Positions 50,040-59,189 of a stretch of 60,487 bases of DNA are shown here, piece after piece. The stretch is from positions 1 to 60,487 of the forward strand of contig JBGAKX010000011.1 of the NCBI GenBank assembly GCA_044224215.1, read 5' to 3'. The stretch is from DAOMFM01 sp035429825 (GTDB taxonomy: Bacteria > Acidobacteriota > Blastocatellia > UBA7656 > JADIYM01). Under the pieces are notes generated by a model. That model did not search any database. It was not told the origin of the DNA and saw nothing but the letters and a program-made list of their open reading frames with translations. The position numbers and the translations under genes were made by a program. The first letter of the stretch is position 1, and every line of letters begins with the position of its first letter.

Positions 50040-51938
50040 TTACCGATCGGGCACAGAAACGTCCCTGACACAACGAAATCCGATGTCGGATGAGCGGTGA
50101 CCCGGGTTGAACCAGTGCCGATTTGAGATTCTGAGGGTCTGCGACGTTCCGTCGATGGAACCTCCCGCAACACCTTGTCGCGCCCGAAACGGGCCCCTTC
50201 GGGTTGCGGGTGACGCCCGCGCGATAGATGTCGGGCGCGTACCAGTCGGCGCACCACTCCCAGACATTGCCGACGATCTCGAACAGACCGTAGCCGTTCG
50301 GGGGAAACGAACGCACGGGGCACGTCCCCGCCGTGCTGTAGTTGGCCTGCGACGGTTCGATCGTGTCGCCCCACGGATAGTCGCGCCCGTCGACACCCCC
50401 GCGAGCCGCCTTCTCCCACTCGGCTTCGGTCGGCAGCCGCTTGCCCGCCCACTTCGCGAACTCGGCGGCGTCGAACCAGGTCACGTTGACGACCGGGTGC
50501 GACGGTTTGGACGAAAAGTACGCTGGATCGCCCTTCGGGTTCGGCGGGGGCTGGCGCTTCGTTCATTTTAAACTCGCGATACGTCGTTCGTCACCTCGAT
50601 GCTCGTCGATGCCGGCTGCATCGATGAACACGAACGACGCAAGGACTCCGTTGTCATCCCCGTCGCTGCACCAGGATGAACGCGCCCGCGACGACGACCA
50701 TTCCTGGAGGAGGCGGCGGCGGAGGCGGCCGAAGGCGCGTCTCGACATCGGCCGTCCGGTCTGCGGCGTCGACGACCACCGGGGAGCGCGACGTTGCACC
50801 GGTTTCATCGCGTGGTGACGAGTCGGCTCCGAATCGCACCTCGATCCGGCCCGGCACGTGCCTGTTGACGATGGCCGACGAGTCGTCCGCCGGCAGTAGC
50901 AGCGGATCGAGCAGCGACGTTTCGCCGCCGTCGACGTGGCCGATCGCCTCGCCGATGGACTCCTCGAGCGCCGAGAGCATCGCGATCGCAGACGTAAACC
51001 GGTCGTTGGGATTCTTCTCGAGCGCCTTCATCACGACGTCGTCGACGGCCTTCGGCAGCCGATCGTTCAGCTCGCGGATGGGGCGGGGAGGCGTCGTCGC
51101 GTGCTGCAGCGCGACCGCCATAGCCGTTCCGCCGAAGGGAAGCGCGCCGCTCAGCATCTCGTAGAGAATCACGCCAAGCGAGTAGACGTCCGATCTGGCG
51201 TCGAGCTCGCCGCCGCTGCACTGCTCGGGCGACATGTACTTTGGCGTACCGAGCCACACGCCCGTGTCCGTCAGGCTCGTGATCTCGTCGTCGGCCACGG
51301 CCGTGAGCTTCGCGATGCCGAAGTCGAGCACCTTGGCCACCTCGCCGTAGCCCTCGACGGTCTCGACAAGGGCATGTTCGCGGTTTTCAAGGTGCCGCGT
51401 GGCCATGACGCCCGCGGTGCGCCTCTTCGACGGCCCAGCAGACCTGGTGCATGAGTCGCGCCGTGAACGGCAGCGACAGCGGCGCGTGCGCCTTGATCAC
51501 CGAGCGCAGCGAGACGCCACGCAGGTACTCCATGACCATGTATACGATGTCGCCCGGCGCGTGCCCAAAGTCGGTGATGGCGACGATGTTCGGATGGTGG
51601 AGGCGGCCGGCGGCACGGGCCTCGCGCTGAAAGCGAACGACGCAGGACATCCAGTGGTCGCGCACGTCCTCGATCTCGGCGAGCACGCTCGCGTGCAGCA
51701 CCTTTGCGGGATGCAGGATCTTGACCGCAACGGCGCGGTCGAGCTCGATCTGTGTGGCGCGAAACACGACGCCGTGGGCGCCCTCGCCGATCTTCTCCTC
51801 GATCCGGTACCGCTCGTCGAGCACCGTTCCCGTCATCGAATCGACGTCGAACGCGTCGAGCAGATGTCCGTCGTCCGTGCAGAAGACGACGTGCGGCGGA
51901 TACTCCTTGCCGCATCGCGTGCACGTCTTGGGGTTCAT
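50040..51938 (-). pseudogene. Ser/Thr protein kinase fused to SUMF1/FGE domain, multiple indels
   Basis: From ATG 51938: a short Cys pair segment (CTRCGKEYPPHVVFC), kinase N-lobe (YRIEEKIGEGAHGVVF, VAVKIL), then a scrambled stretch at about 51375-51430 where HRDLKPEN should be, then VLDFGIAKL, GTPKYMSPEQ and DVYSLGVILYEMLSG in frame. A proline run near 50705-50735 leads to GMVVVAG, the start of a SUMF1 domain; indels near 50570-50660 and near 50190 break it, but WFDAAEFAKWAGKRLPTEAE, WEWCADWY and GFRCVRDV show a complete domain. It is one kinase-SUMF1 protein of about 630 residues. The indels are probably sequence errors; the start overlaps the upstream gene (ATGA). Confidence 0.75.
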
Positions 51939-52339
51939 GGTGTACCCGTGTCGGGGAGAACCAGGCCGCGTTCGCGAATCCGCTCGCGAATCAGGTCGGA
52001 CAGCGCGGAAGGCTCGCCCTCGCACGCGCCGAGGTCGTCGCGCGCCACGATCACAACCGATCCGGCAGGGGTCTCGGCGACGACGCACGGCAGCAGCCCC
52101 GAGGTCAGGTCGCGCATCGCGGGCGTGAGCTCGTCGCGGTGGAGCTCGCCGACGTCGACGCCCAGGCCCTCCTTGCACGACGTCCATTCGGGCCGCTCGC
52201 CCGTCAGGCCGTGCGTGATCGCGCAGAGGCCGCACGCGTCGAGCGCAAGCAGTTTCCGGGCACTGTCCACGACGGCGCTCCACGTCCCGGAGTTGGCGTC
52301 GTACACCAGCACAAGCCGCTCGATAAGGTTCTGCTGCAT
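51935..52339 (-). CDS. Small conserved protein with CxLC motif
   Basis: 134 residues from ATG 52339 (GAGGTG about 8 bases upstream). Seen: RLVLVYDANSGTWSAVVDSARKLL followed by DACGLCAITHG with two Cys, GERPEWTSCKEGLG and a soluble remainder. The pattern Y-(N/D)-A-(N/D)-x-G ... CxLCxxT is one I associate with an uncharacterised small-protein family; no function is known to me. Its stop overlaps the kinase-SUMF1 start (ATGA), so the two are translated together. Intact although flanked by indel-bearing genes. Confidence 0.7.
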   Translation of the reverse strand: MQQNLIERLVLVYDANSGTWSAVVDSARKLLALDACGLCAITHGLTGERPEWTSCKEGLGVDVGELHRDELTPAMRDLTSGLLPCVVAETPAGSVVIVARDDLGACEGEPSALSDLIRERIRERGLVLPDTGTP

Positions 52340-52532
52340 GAAACCGGGCACCTCGAATAGTACGCTGAAGAGTACATCGGCGGTTCGCGTCAAACCAACC
52401 TGCACGGAAGCTGCGCGCGATTGCGCCTTGCGGTTTGCGACAGCGATCCCGCGGGGTAGAATGGCCACCTCGCACTTTGTGCGCACCAGGCGTGACGTCG
52501 GTGTGCGCATCTCAGGTAGTTATACACCGACG

Positions 52533-52962
52533 ATGAATTCGATCATCTCGGGTCAGGACCTGTACTGCGTGGTTCCCGAAACGACGGTGGTCGAGGTGGC
52601 CCGCTACATGGCGGATCGACGAATCGGCGCCGTCTCCGTGATCGAGGATGATCGGCTGGTCGGGATCATCTCGAACGCGATCTGATGACAAAGGTCGTGG
52701 CCGAGGGCAGGGATCGAACGCCCGAACGGTTGTCCGGCGACGTGATGTCGCGACGACGTACGGCGTGCGCCGGTGATTCTTGGCTGCATAGAAGATGCTC
52801 GAAAACGGGTGCCGCCATCTGCCCCTGCTCGACGACGGAAAAGTCGTCGGCATGCTCGATCCGCGATCTGTACCGGATCGAGGCGACAGACAAGGCCGAA
52901 GAGATCGAGCACATGACTGGTATGTGTACTCGAGTCCAAAGGTTTCGAGCGACTCCATCTAG
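52533..52962 (+). pseudogene. Two-CBS-domain protein, frame-disrupted
   Basis: ATG 52533 starts CBS domain 1 (DLYCVVPETTVVEVARYMADRRIGAVSVIEDDRLVGIIS). The expected SERDL that follows is lost through one missing G near 52674; later frames give MTKVVAEGRD, GDVMS, NGCRHLPLLDDGKVVGML, SIRDLYRIEATDKAEEIEHMTG and YSSPKV up to TAG 52960-52962. At least five single-base indels are needed to join them. CBS pairs bind adenine nucleotides and regulate or sense energy state. TATACA lies 6 bases before ATG. Probably an intact gene with sequence errors. Confidence 0.7.
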
Positions 52963-53041
52963 CACGCACGCCGAACGACCGCTCCGGCGGCGAACAAGGT
53001 CCCTCGAAATCAGCGGGAAATATTGAACGCCTCCCGGACTG

Positions 53042-53075
53042 AACCGGGCCCGGCAGGCGATCGCCGGGCCCGGTT
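53042..53075. terminator. Bidirectional terminator hairpin
   Basis: AACCGGGCCCGGC (53042-53054) pairs perfectly with GCCGGGCCCGGTT (53063-53075) around an 8-base loop. It lies between the convergent CBS gene and proline dehydrogenase gene and has AA on one side and TTTAT on the other, fitting termination in both directions. Confidence 0.8.
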
Positions 53076-53111
53076 TATCGTATGTGAGTTTGCGTCCATG
53101 TCTGGCTATGT

Positions 53112-54027
53112 TCAGCCCTTTACAAGAGCGCGCAGGATGAACAGCACGTTCGCTGGCCGTTCGGCAAGCCTGCGCATGAAATAGGGATACCACGCGCGCG
53201 CGAACAGGAACGTAGACCCGGACGTTGAAGCCCTGCTCGACGAGCTGTACCTGCCGATCGCGGGCGATTCCGCAGGGCATCCTCTGGAACTCGAACGACT
53301 TCTGCTCGATCTTTGCCTCGCGCGCAAAGCGGATCGTGGCGTTGATCATCTTGGGATCGTGCGTGGCGATGCCGTAGTAGATGCCGCTCTGGAGCAGCAA
53401 CTTCATCAGCGCGACGTAATTCGCGTCGACCTTCGCCTTCTCCTGGAACGCGACCTCGGCCGGCTCCTTGTATGCGCCCTTGCAGAGCCGGATTCGCGAC
53501 CCGATCCCGAGCAGGCTCCTGATGTCGTCTTCGGTGCGGTAGAGGTAAGACTGGACGACGATCCCGACGTTCTCGTGGGTCGCCCTGACCGTCCGGAACA
53601 CGTCGAGCGTCGCGTCGGTGTGCGCGGAGTCCTCCATGTCGATTCGGACAAAGTTGCCGGTCTCGGCGGCGTGCTCGACGATCGCCGTGAGGTTCGCGAC
53701 GCACAGCTCGTTCGAGATGTCGAGTCCGAGTTGCGTCAGCTTGAGCGAGACATTCGAGTCCAGCTTGTCGGATTCGATGCGATCGATGATCCGCTTGTAC
53801 ATCCCGACTTCGGCGCTCGCCTCCGTTTCGTTGCGGATCGCCTCGCCGAGGTGGTCGAACGTCGCCGTAATGCCCTTGTCGTTGAGAACACGGATGGCCC
53901 GTGCGGCTTCGTCCAGTTCCTCGCCGGCGACAAAGCGCTTCGTCACCTTGTTGAACAGGGCGTTGTTCGTGAGGATCTTTTTTGGAGCTTCGCGTTCTGA
54001 GAGGTACAGAAGGGCGGCTTTCATCAT
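53112..54027 (-). pseudogene. Proline dehydrogenase, one frameshift near the 3' end
   Basis: From ATG 54027 (or 54024) about 275 residues read in frame: KAALLYLSEREAPKKILTNN, VSLKLTQLGLDIS, FVRIDMEDSAHTD, VVQSYLYRTEDD, RLCKGAYKEPAEVAF, YYGIATHDPKMI, EFQRMPCGI and GFNVRVYVP. One extra T near 53207 shifts the end; the neighbouring frame completes it as FARAWYPYFMRRLAERP...LRALVKG to the stop at 53112. The enzyme oxidises proline to pyrroline-5-carboxylate with FAD. RxxYxxR-like YFMRRLAER is the usual active-site end. Likely a functional gene with one base error; about 304 residues when corrected. Confidence 0.85.
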
Positions 54028-54123
54028 ATGACGTCGGATTCTGCCCGGTTTGACAGGCGCTTGCAACAACGAGCGACGAGGCAGAGACGCCATCCGGCGC
54101 GACCACCCGATGGCTGGAAGTTG

Positions 54124-54152
54124 TTGACAGGCCACACCCGAGCCTGTAGACT
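54124..54152 (+). promoter_or_regulatory. Promoter for rpsT
   Basis: TTGACA (54124-54129), a 17-base spacer and TAGACT (54147-54152), 41 bases before the rpsT ATG. GGAGGAG (54173-54179) lies in the leader, 14 bases before ATG. Confidence 0.75.
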
Positions 54153-54193
54153 CCCGCCTTTGCATTACCAACGGAGGAGTTGTCTGAGCGAGT

Positions 54194-54466
54194 ATGGCAA
54201 ACCATAAGTCAGCGGAGAAGCGAATCCGCCAGAGCGAGAAGCGGCGTGCGGTGAATCGTCAGAACAAGGGCGCGATGCGCACCGAGATCAAGCGGCTGCG
54301 TTCGGCGCTCGCCCTTGGCGATGCCGAGACGGCCCGAAACCTTCTGCCCGCAGTGATGTCGATCATCGACCGCTCGATCCAGAAGGGTGTTCTGCACAAG
54401 AACGCGGCCGGTCGCTACAAGTCGCGATTGACGCGCCACGTGGCCGAGGCTGGCGCGGCCAAGTAG
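54194..54466 (+). CDS. rpsT: 30S ribosomal protein S20
   Basis: 90 residues, the usual S20 length. It binds 16S rRNA early in small-subunit assembly. Seen: ANHKSAEKRIRQSEKRRAVN, the long basic helices with KRLRSAL, and the C-terminal KGVLHKNAAGRYKSRLTRH, all diagnostic. It is monocistronic between its own promoter and a strong terminator. Confidence 0.97.
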   Translation: MANHKSAEKRIRQSEKRRAVNRQNKGAMRTEIKRLRSALALGDAETARNLLPAVMSIIDRSIQKGVLHKNAAGRYKSRLTRHVAEAGAAK

Positions 54467-54486
54467 ATTTACAAGGAACGGTCTGT

Positions 54487-54531
54487 GAACGGGTGCGGTG
54501 ACCTTGACGGTTGCCGCACCCGTTCTTCTTT
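54487..54531 (+). terminator. Intrinsic terminator of rpsT
   Basis: GAACGGGTGCGG (54487-54498) pairs with CCGCACCCGTTC (54514-54525) and is followed by TTCTTT: a 12-base-pair stem with a pyrimidine tail, 20 bases after the stop. Confidence 0.85.
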
Positions 54532-54533
54532 CA

Positions 54534-54621
54534 CGCCGAGCCGATCGCGTGAGCGATCGGGGGAGTCTGACATTGAGCGCGCCGTGGACGTGCCCCGATC
54601 CCTGACGGGATCGGGTCGGCG
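54534..54621. repeat. REP-like double-hairpin element, copy 2
   Basis: Same layout as 24168-24255: GAGCCGATCGC-GTGA-GCGATCGG then the spacer starting GGGAGTCTGACATTGAG, then CCGATCCC-TGAC-GGGATCGG. A half copy with only the second hairpin follows at 54668-54687. Confidence 0.8.
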
Positions 54622-54659
54622 TCACCGCGACCGCATAACCTGGCGACACACACGCCGTT

Positions 54660-54975
54660 GAGATCCCCCGATCCCTGACGGGATCGGCTCTGCGTCAACG
54701 TCGATGCAGGGCGGACCGCGCGGTGCCGTCAGCCCGCGAAGCGGGCGACCCTTGCGATAGCCCACGGTGGAGCGAGCAGCGCGAGCGAAACCGTGGGTGC
54801 CTTCCAAAATGCTCGACTGAGCCTGCGTCAGCAGGCGGCTCTCACGTCTGGAGCCGCCCGCCTGCGGCGGGCTCGAACGCGATCCTTCGGGATCCCCGGG
54901 TTCGCTCGCGCATACGCGCTCGCTTCACCCGGGGCTGGCGGCTGAGCCGCCGGCTTTGCCGGCTCGGCGTTGTGC
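54660..54975. repeat. Cluster of short palindromes
   Basis: At least six hairpins in 300 bases: CCGATCCC-TGAC-GGGATCGG (54668-54687), GCCCGC-GAA-GCGGGC (54732-54746), CCCACGGT (54761-54768) with ACCGTGGG (54790-54797), a GCCGCCCGCC/GGCGGG stem near 54851-54874, CCCCGGG (54894-54900) with CCCGGGG (54928-54934), and GGCGGC/GCCGCC near 54936-54951. Together with the two flanking REP-like copies they fill the 613-base gap between rpsT and holA. I see no gene here. Confidence 0.65.
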
Positions 54976-54984
54976 GTCGCCGCA

Positions 54985-55070
54985 ATACCGATTTCGTGAA
55001 CGATCGAGGGAGTCTGACATTGATCGCGCCGCGGAGTTCCCCCGATCCCTGACGGGATCGGCTCGGCGTC
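54985..55070. repeat. REP-like double-hairpin element, copy 3 (left hairpin decayed)
   Basis: Keeps the spacer GAGGGAGTCTGACATTGA and the right hairpin CCGATCCC-TGAC-GGGATCGG; the left hairpin has diverged (CCGATTTC-GTGA-ACGATCGA). It abuts the holA 3' end. Confidence 0.7.
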
Positions 55071-55079
55071 ACCGTCGCG

Positions 55080-56093
55080 CTACAGCGTCAGCTCGCACAC
55101 GAGCACCTCGATCTGAAGCCGTGGCGTGCCGATCGAGCTCTTGATCGCAAGGTCGACCTCGGCCATCCGCCGGATGCCGGCGACGATTCGCTCGACCGAC
55201 AGCTTCCGCACCTGCGTGTTGAACTCGCCGAGCTTCCACGGAGGCAGCTTGACCGCCGACTGCACCTCCGCCGCCGGCGCTCGCCGCTCCATCAACTCCT
55301 TTGCGATGAGCATCTTGCGGTACGTCGAGGCGAGCATGGCGAGCAGGCCGAGCGGATCCTGGCCGGCGTCGAGCTGGCGAGTCAGGACACGCAGCGCTCG
55401 ACGGCGATCCCGCGCGACGATGGCGTCCGTCAGGTCCCAGACCTCGTGCTCGCGCGAGCGCACGACGAGCGCCTGCACTGCCGCGAGCCCGATCGCACCG
55501 GCGCCCGCGTGCGCGATCAGCTTGTCGACCTCCGCAGACAACCGCGTCAGGTCCGAGCCGATGAGGTCGACGAGCGCCCCCACCGCGTTGCGATCGACCT
55601 GGCACCCTGCGTCACGGACGCGCGTCTCGACCCAGCGGACGGCTTCGGCTTCCGTGAGCGGATCGAACCGCACGACGGTGCACGCCTTCGTGAGCGCGGT
55701 CGACGCCTTGCGCCGCTGGTCGAGCGCGTCGGCGGCAAACACGACCGTGGCCCGATCCGACGGCGCCTTCAGGTAGTCCTCGAGCGCCTCCTGCGCGGCC
55801 TCCTTGATCGCTTCGGGATGCGTCACGACGAGCAGCCGGCGCGACGCCATCATCGGCAGCTGGCGCGCGAGGTCGAGGATCTGCCCGAATTCGTGATCTG
55901 CAGCCGACAGCGTGTCGACGTTGAACGCACGGAACGATTCGTCAACCGTCGCGACGAGCAGTTCGATCGCCTCGCGGCGCAGATAGTGTTCGGGGCCGAG
56001 AAACAGGTACAGTGGCTCGATCGTGCCCGCGCCGACGTTCTTTGCGAAGTCGGCGAACGCGAGGCCGGTCTTTTTCGGGCTTCTGCGAGACAC
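55080..56093 (-). CDS. holA: DNA polymerase III delta subunit
   Basis: 337 residues from GTG 56093; it begins 25 bases after the lptE stop. HolA opens the beta clamp and is part of the clamp loader. Seen: PLYLFLGPEHYLRREAIELL at the N-terminus (family LxGxExxLxxEA), RRLLVVTHPE, TVVFAADALDQRRKASTAL, the helical middle domain (VGALVDLIGSDLTRLSAEVDKL) and the C-terminal collar (LLAMLASTYRKMLIAKEL). No Walker A is expected in delta and none is seen. Third in the leuS-lptE-holA run. Confidence 0.92.
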   Translation of the reverse strand: MSRRSPKKTGLAFADFAKNVGAGTIEPLYLFLGPEHYLRREAIELLVATVDESFRAFNVDTLSAADHEFGQILDLARQLPMMASRRLLVVTHPEAIKEAAQEALEDYLKAPSDRATVVFAADALDQRRKASTALTKACTVVRFDPLTEAEAVRWVETRVRDAGCQVDRNAVGALVDLIGSDLTRLSAEVDKLIAHAGAGAIGLAAVQALVVRSREHEVWDLTDAIVARDRRRALRVLTRQLDAGQDPLGLLAMLASTYRKMLIAKELMERRAPAAEVQSAVKLPPWKLGEFNTQVRKLSVERIVAGIRRMAEVDLAIKSSIGTPRLQIEVLVCELTL

Positions 56094-56118
56094 GAAGGTG
56101 GCCTGCTCGAAAACCTGG

Positions 56119-56649
56119 CTACATGTCGCCTTCGAAGATGGTTGAGACGACGCTCTGCGCGAACTCGCGCGCCATCCGGTCGAGCGCGGGGTCTTCCTCG
56201 TCAAAGAACGAGGCCGGATCGCTCGCGATCTCGTACTCGCCGCGGAACGTCATGCGCTGATTGTCGAACAGGACCTTCTCGTGAACCCTGTCGCGAAGCG
56301 TCACGCCCGTGACGACGACGACCTCGAACAACCGCGTGCGGCCGGTGTCGTCGAGCAGCGCGCCGCCCGAGCGGAGGTCCTTGATCTCGCCGGTCAGCAC
56401 GAGATCGGCCGTCTCGGGATTCGTGACGATCGTCAGGTGCCGATCGCGCTTGAGAAGCTCGCGCGTGATCGCGTCGGTGAAGCGCTGCTCGACCTTGAAC
56501 CGAAGGCTCGGGTTCCGGAAGGTCGGGATCGCGATGGTCTTGAACTTCTTGGAGATCGTCGCGCCGGTCTCGACACGTTTGTATCCGCACGCAGACGCGA
56601 GCGCCGAAGGGGCGGCAAGCATGAGTGCCATCACTGCGCGCCGCTTCAT
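56119..56649 (-). CDS. lptE: LPS assembly lipoprotein LptE
   Basis: 176 residues. A lipoprotein signal peptide ends in LASAC (lipobox, Cys about 21), followed by GYKRVETGATISKKFKTIAIPTFRN, the typical LptE beginning, and SLRFKVEQRFTDAITRELL; the strand pattern (LVLTGEIKDL, EVVVVTGVTL) fits. LptE plugs the LptD barrel that inserts LPS in the outer membrane. ATG 56649 overlaps the leuS stop (ATGA). With kdsB it indicates a Kdo-containing outer membrane. Confidence 0.88.
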   Translation of the reverse strand: MKRRAVMALMLAAPSALASACGYKRVETGATISKKFKTIAIPTFRNPSLRFKVEQRFTDAITRELLKRDRHLTIVTNPETADLVLTGEIKDLRSGGALLDDTGRTRLFEVVVVTGVTLRDRVHEKVLFDNQRMTFRGEYEIASDPASFFDEEDPALDRMAREFAQSVVSTIFEGDM

Positions 56650-59189
56650 CCGCGCACCACCACGTTGACGAGCCTGCCGGGAACGACAACCACCTTGGCG
56701 ATCTCCTTGCCGTCGATGAGCGCGACGATCTTATCATCCGCAAGCGCCGCGGCCTTCATCGCGTCGCCGTCGGCGTCGGGCGAGATCGTGATGCGGGAAC
56801 GCAGTTTGCCGTTGACCTGCACGGGCAGCTCGATCTCTTCCTCGCGCGCGAGGTCCTCGCGGTAGACGGGCCACGACGCGTCGACGAGCGACGACGTGTT
56901 GCCGAGCGTCTCCCACAATTCGGACGCGACGTGCGGCGAGAACGGCGCGAGCATCCGCGTGAGCGCCGAGAGCGCCTCGGCCACGACGGCGCGGTCGTCG
57001 TCGGATTGCGGATCCGCGGTCTCAGAGAACTCGTAGAGCGAGTTCGTCAGCTCCATCAGCGCGGCGACAACGGTGTTGAGCCGGAACCGGTCTTCGAATG
57101 CGTCTGTTGCCCGGCGGATGGTCTGGTGCGTCTTGCGGCGAAGCGCGCGCTGCGCCGGCGCGAGGTCGTCCGAGGGTTCGGGCGCGTCGAGCGCCGCCTC
57201 GCTCCACCGCGCGAACAGCCGCCACACGCGCGAGAGGTACCGGTACGCGCCCTCGATACCCGGGTACTCCGTATCGCCCGACTCGTTCTTCTTGATCTCC
57301 CAGATCATGTCCTTCTCGGGCGGCGACGCGAACAGGACGTACAGGCGCGTGGCGTCGGCGCCAAATCGCGCGAACATCTCGTCGGGCTCGACGACGTTGC
57401 CGAGGCTCTTTGACATCTTGCGGATGTCGCCTGTCTTGTCCGAGTACATGCACACCATGCCCTGGTTGAGCAGCCGTTTCGCGGGCTCGTCGATCGTGAC
57501 CAGACCGATGTCGCGCATGAACTTGGTCCAGAACCGGCAGTAGATCAGGTGCATGTTCGCGTGCTCTTTGCCGCCGATGTACTGGTCGATCGGGAACCAG
57601 TACGCGATTCGTTCCGGGTCGAACGGCTGCGCGTCGTTGTGCGGATCGCAGTAGCGGAAGAAGTACCAGGACGAATCGACGAACGTGTCCATCGTGTCGG
57701 TGTCGCGCCGCGCCGCGCCTCCGCATTCGGGGCACGTGACATTGACGAACTCGGGCACGTGCTCGAGCGGCGACCCCTGTTCGCCACTGATTTCGACGCC
57801 GAACGGCAGGACGACCGGAAGCTGGTCCTCGGGAACCGGAACGATCCCGCACGCCGGACAGTGGATCATCGGCACGGGCGTGCCCCAATAGCGCTGGCGC
57901 GTGATCGTCCAGTCGCGAAGCCGGTATCGAACGCGGCCTCGTCCAAATCCGCGCTCCTCGGCCATCGCCGTCATCTCGTCGCGCGCATCCGGGCTCGGCA
58001 TTCCCGAGAACTGTCCCGAGTTGACGAGCACGCCCTCGATGGGAAGCGGCGCGTCCATCGTTTCGGGAAGTTGCTGAGGCTCGACGCCTTCCGGCGCGAT
58101 GACCTGAAGGACCGGGAGACCGTGCGACGTCGTGAAGTCAAAGTCGCGCTCGTCGTGGCCCGGAACGCTCATGACGGCGCCCGTTCCGTACTCCATCAGG
58201 ACGTAGTTGGCGACCCAGATCGGCACCTCCTGGTCTGTAAATGGATTGATTGCACGACTTCCGGTGTCGACACCGCGCTTCTCGAGCAGCTCGAGGTCGC
58301 GCGCCGACCGCTTCTCGCGTCGCATGGACTCGACTGCCGTCATCACGTCGTCCGAATTCGGGTGGCCGGCGACGAGTTCGTCGACGAGCGGGTGCTCCGG
58401 GGCGATCATCACCGCGGTGACGCCAAAGATCGTGTCGATTCGGGTCGTGAACACTGTGAGCGCGTCGTCGCGGCCAGCGATTCGAAAGTCGACGTCGGCG
58501 CCGGTGCTGCGGCCGATCCACTCGCGTTGGCCGGTGAGTATGCCTTCGGGCCAGCCGTGGTCGATTTCGGCCATGTCGTCGAGCAGCTGGTCGGCGTAGG
58601 CGGTCAGCCGGGCGAACCACTGTTCGAGCTCCTTCTGCTCGACCTCGCTGCCGCAGCGCCAGCACTTGCCGCCTTCGGCCTGTTCGTTCGAAAGGACGAT
58701 CTGTTCCCGCGGACACCAGTTGAGCGGGCCGAACCTGCGAAAGAGCAGGCCCTTCTTCCACATCTGTATGAAGAACCACTGGTTCCAGCGGTAGTACTCG
58801 GGGTCGCAGGTGGAGATCTCGCTTGACCAGTCGTACGAGACGCCGAGCCGCTGGAGCTGGCGCTTCATGTTGACGATCGAGTCGGCGGTGAACTGCTCGG
58901 GCGGGATGCCTTTTTGAATCGCGGCCTGTTCGGCGGGCTGGCCAAAGGCGTCCCAGCCGAACGGATGGAAGACGTTGAATCCGCGAAGCCGCTTGTACCA
59001 GGCGAGCGCGTCGCCGATGGCGTAGTTCTCGACGTGGCCCATGTGGAGCCGGCCGGAGGTGTAGGCAAGCATCTCGACGACGTAGAACTTGGGCTTGTCA
59101 CCGAAGGGACGGGCTTCGAAGACACGGTTGTCGGCCCAGCGTTGCTGCCATCGGTCTTCGATCTTCTGGGGCTGGTATTTGTCGTTCAT
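56646..59189 (-). CDS. leuS: Leucyl-tRNA synthetase
   Basis: 847 residues, bacterial class Ia type. Seen: KIEDRWQQRWADNRVFEA near the N-terminus, HIGH-type motif GRLHMGHVENY (about 45-55), GWDAFGQPAEQAA, the CP1 editing domain (about 220-420, TTRIDTIFGVTAV), KMSKS in RKMSKSLGNVVEPDEM, and the C-terminal anticodon and tail domains. ATG 59189 agrees with the family N-terminus. The gene leads the leuS-lptE-holA operon. Confidence 0.97.
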   Translation of the reverse strand: MNDKYQPQKIEDRWQQRWADNRVFEARPFGDKPKFYVVEMLAYTSGRLHMGHVENYAIGDALAWYKRLRGFNVFHPFGWDAFGQPAEQAAIQKGIPPEQFTADSIVNMKRQLQRLGVSYDWSSEISTCDPEYYRWNQWFFIQMWKKGLLFRRFGPLNWCPREQIVLSNEQAEGGKCWRCGSEVEQKELEQWFARLTAYADQLLDDMAEIDHGWPEGILTGQREWIGRSTGADVDFRIAGRDDALTVFTTRIDTIFGVTAVMIAPEHPLVDELVAGHPNSDDVMTAVESMRREKRSARDLELLEKRGVDTGSRAINPFTDQEVPIWVANYVLMEYGTGAVMSVPGHDERDFDFTTSHGLPVLQVIAPEGVEPQQLPETMDAPLPIEGVLVNSGQFSGMPSPDARDEMTAMAEERGFGRGRVRYRLRDWTITRQRYWGTPVPMIHCPACGIVPVPEDQLPVVLPFGVEISGEQGSPLEHVPEFVNVTCPECGGAARRDTDTMDTFVDSSWYFFRYCDPHNDAQPFDPERIAYWFPIDQYIGGKEHANMHLIYCRFWTKFMRDIGLVTIDEPAKRLLNQGMVCMYSDKTGDIRKMSKSLGNVVEPDEMFARFGADATRLYVLFASPPEKDMIWEIKKNESGDTEYPGIEGAYRYLSRVWRLFARWSEAALDAPEPSDDLAPAQRALRRKTHQTIRRATDAFEDRFRLNTVVAALMELTNSLYEFSETADPQSDDDRAVVAEALSALTRMLAPFSPHVASELWETLGNTSSLVDASWPVYREDLAREEEIELPVQVNGKLRSRITISPDADGDAMKAAALADDKIVALIDGKEIAKVVVVPGRLVNVVVRG

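Noticed and set aside
50563..50565. A second in-frame TGA just before the SUMF1 core as another selenocysteine
   Set aside because: Neighbouring single-base indels explain it: correcting them restores a continuous SUMF1 domain in which the bases TGA straddle the Met-Asn codons, and no Cys is conserved there.
52674..52690. Programmed frameshift in the CBS gene
   Set aside because: Several unrelated indels are needed to restore the protein, with no slippery site or stimulatory structure; sequence error fits better.
54467..55079. CRISPR array
   Set aside because: The repeats are unlike palindromes at irregular spacing, without identical direct repeats and unique spacers.
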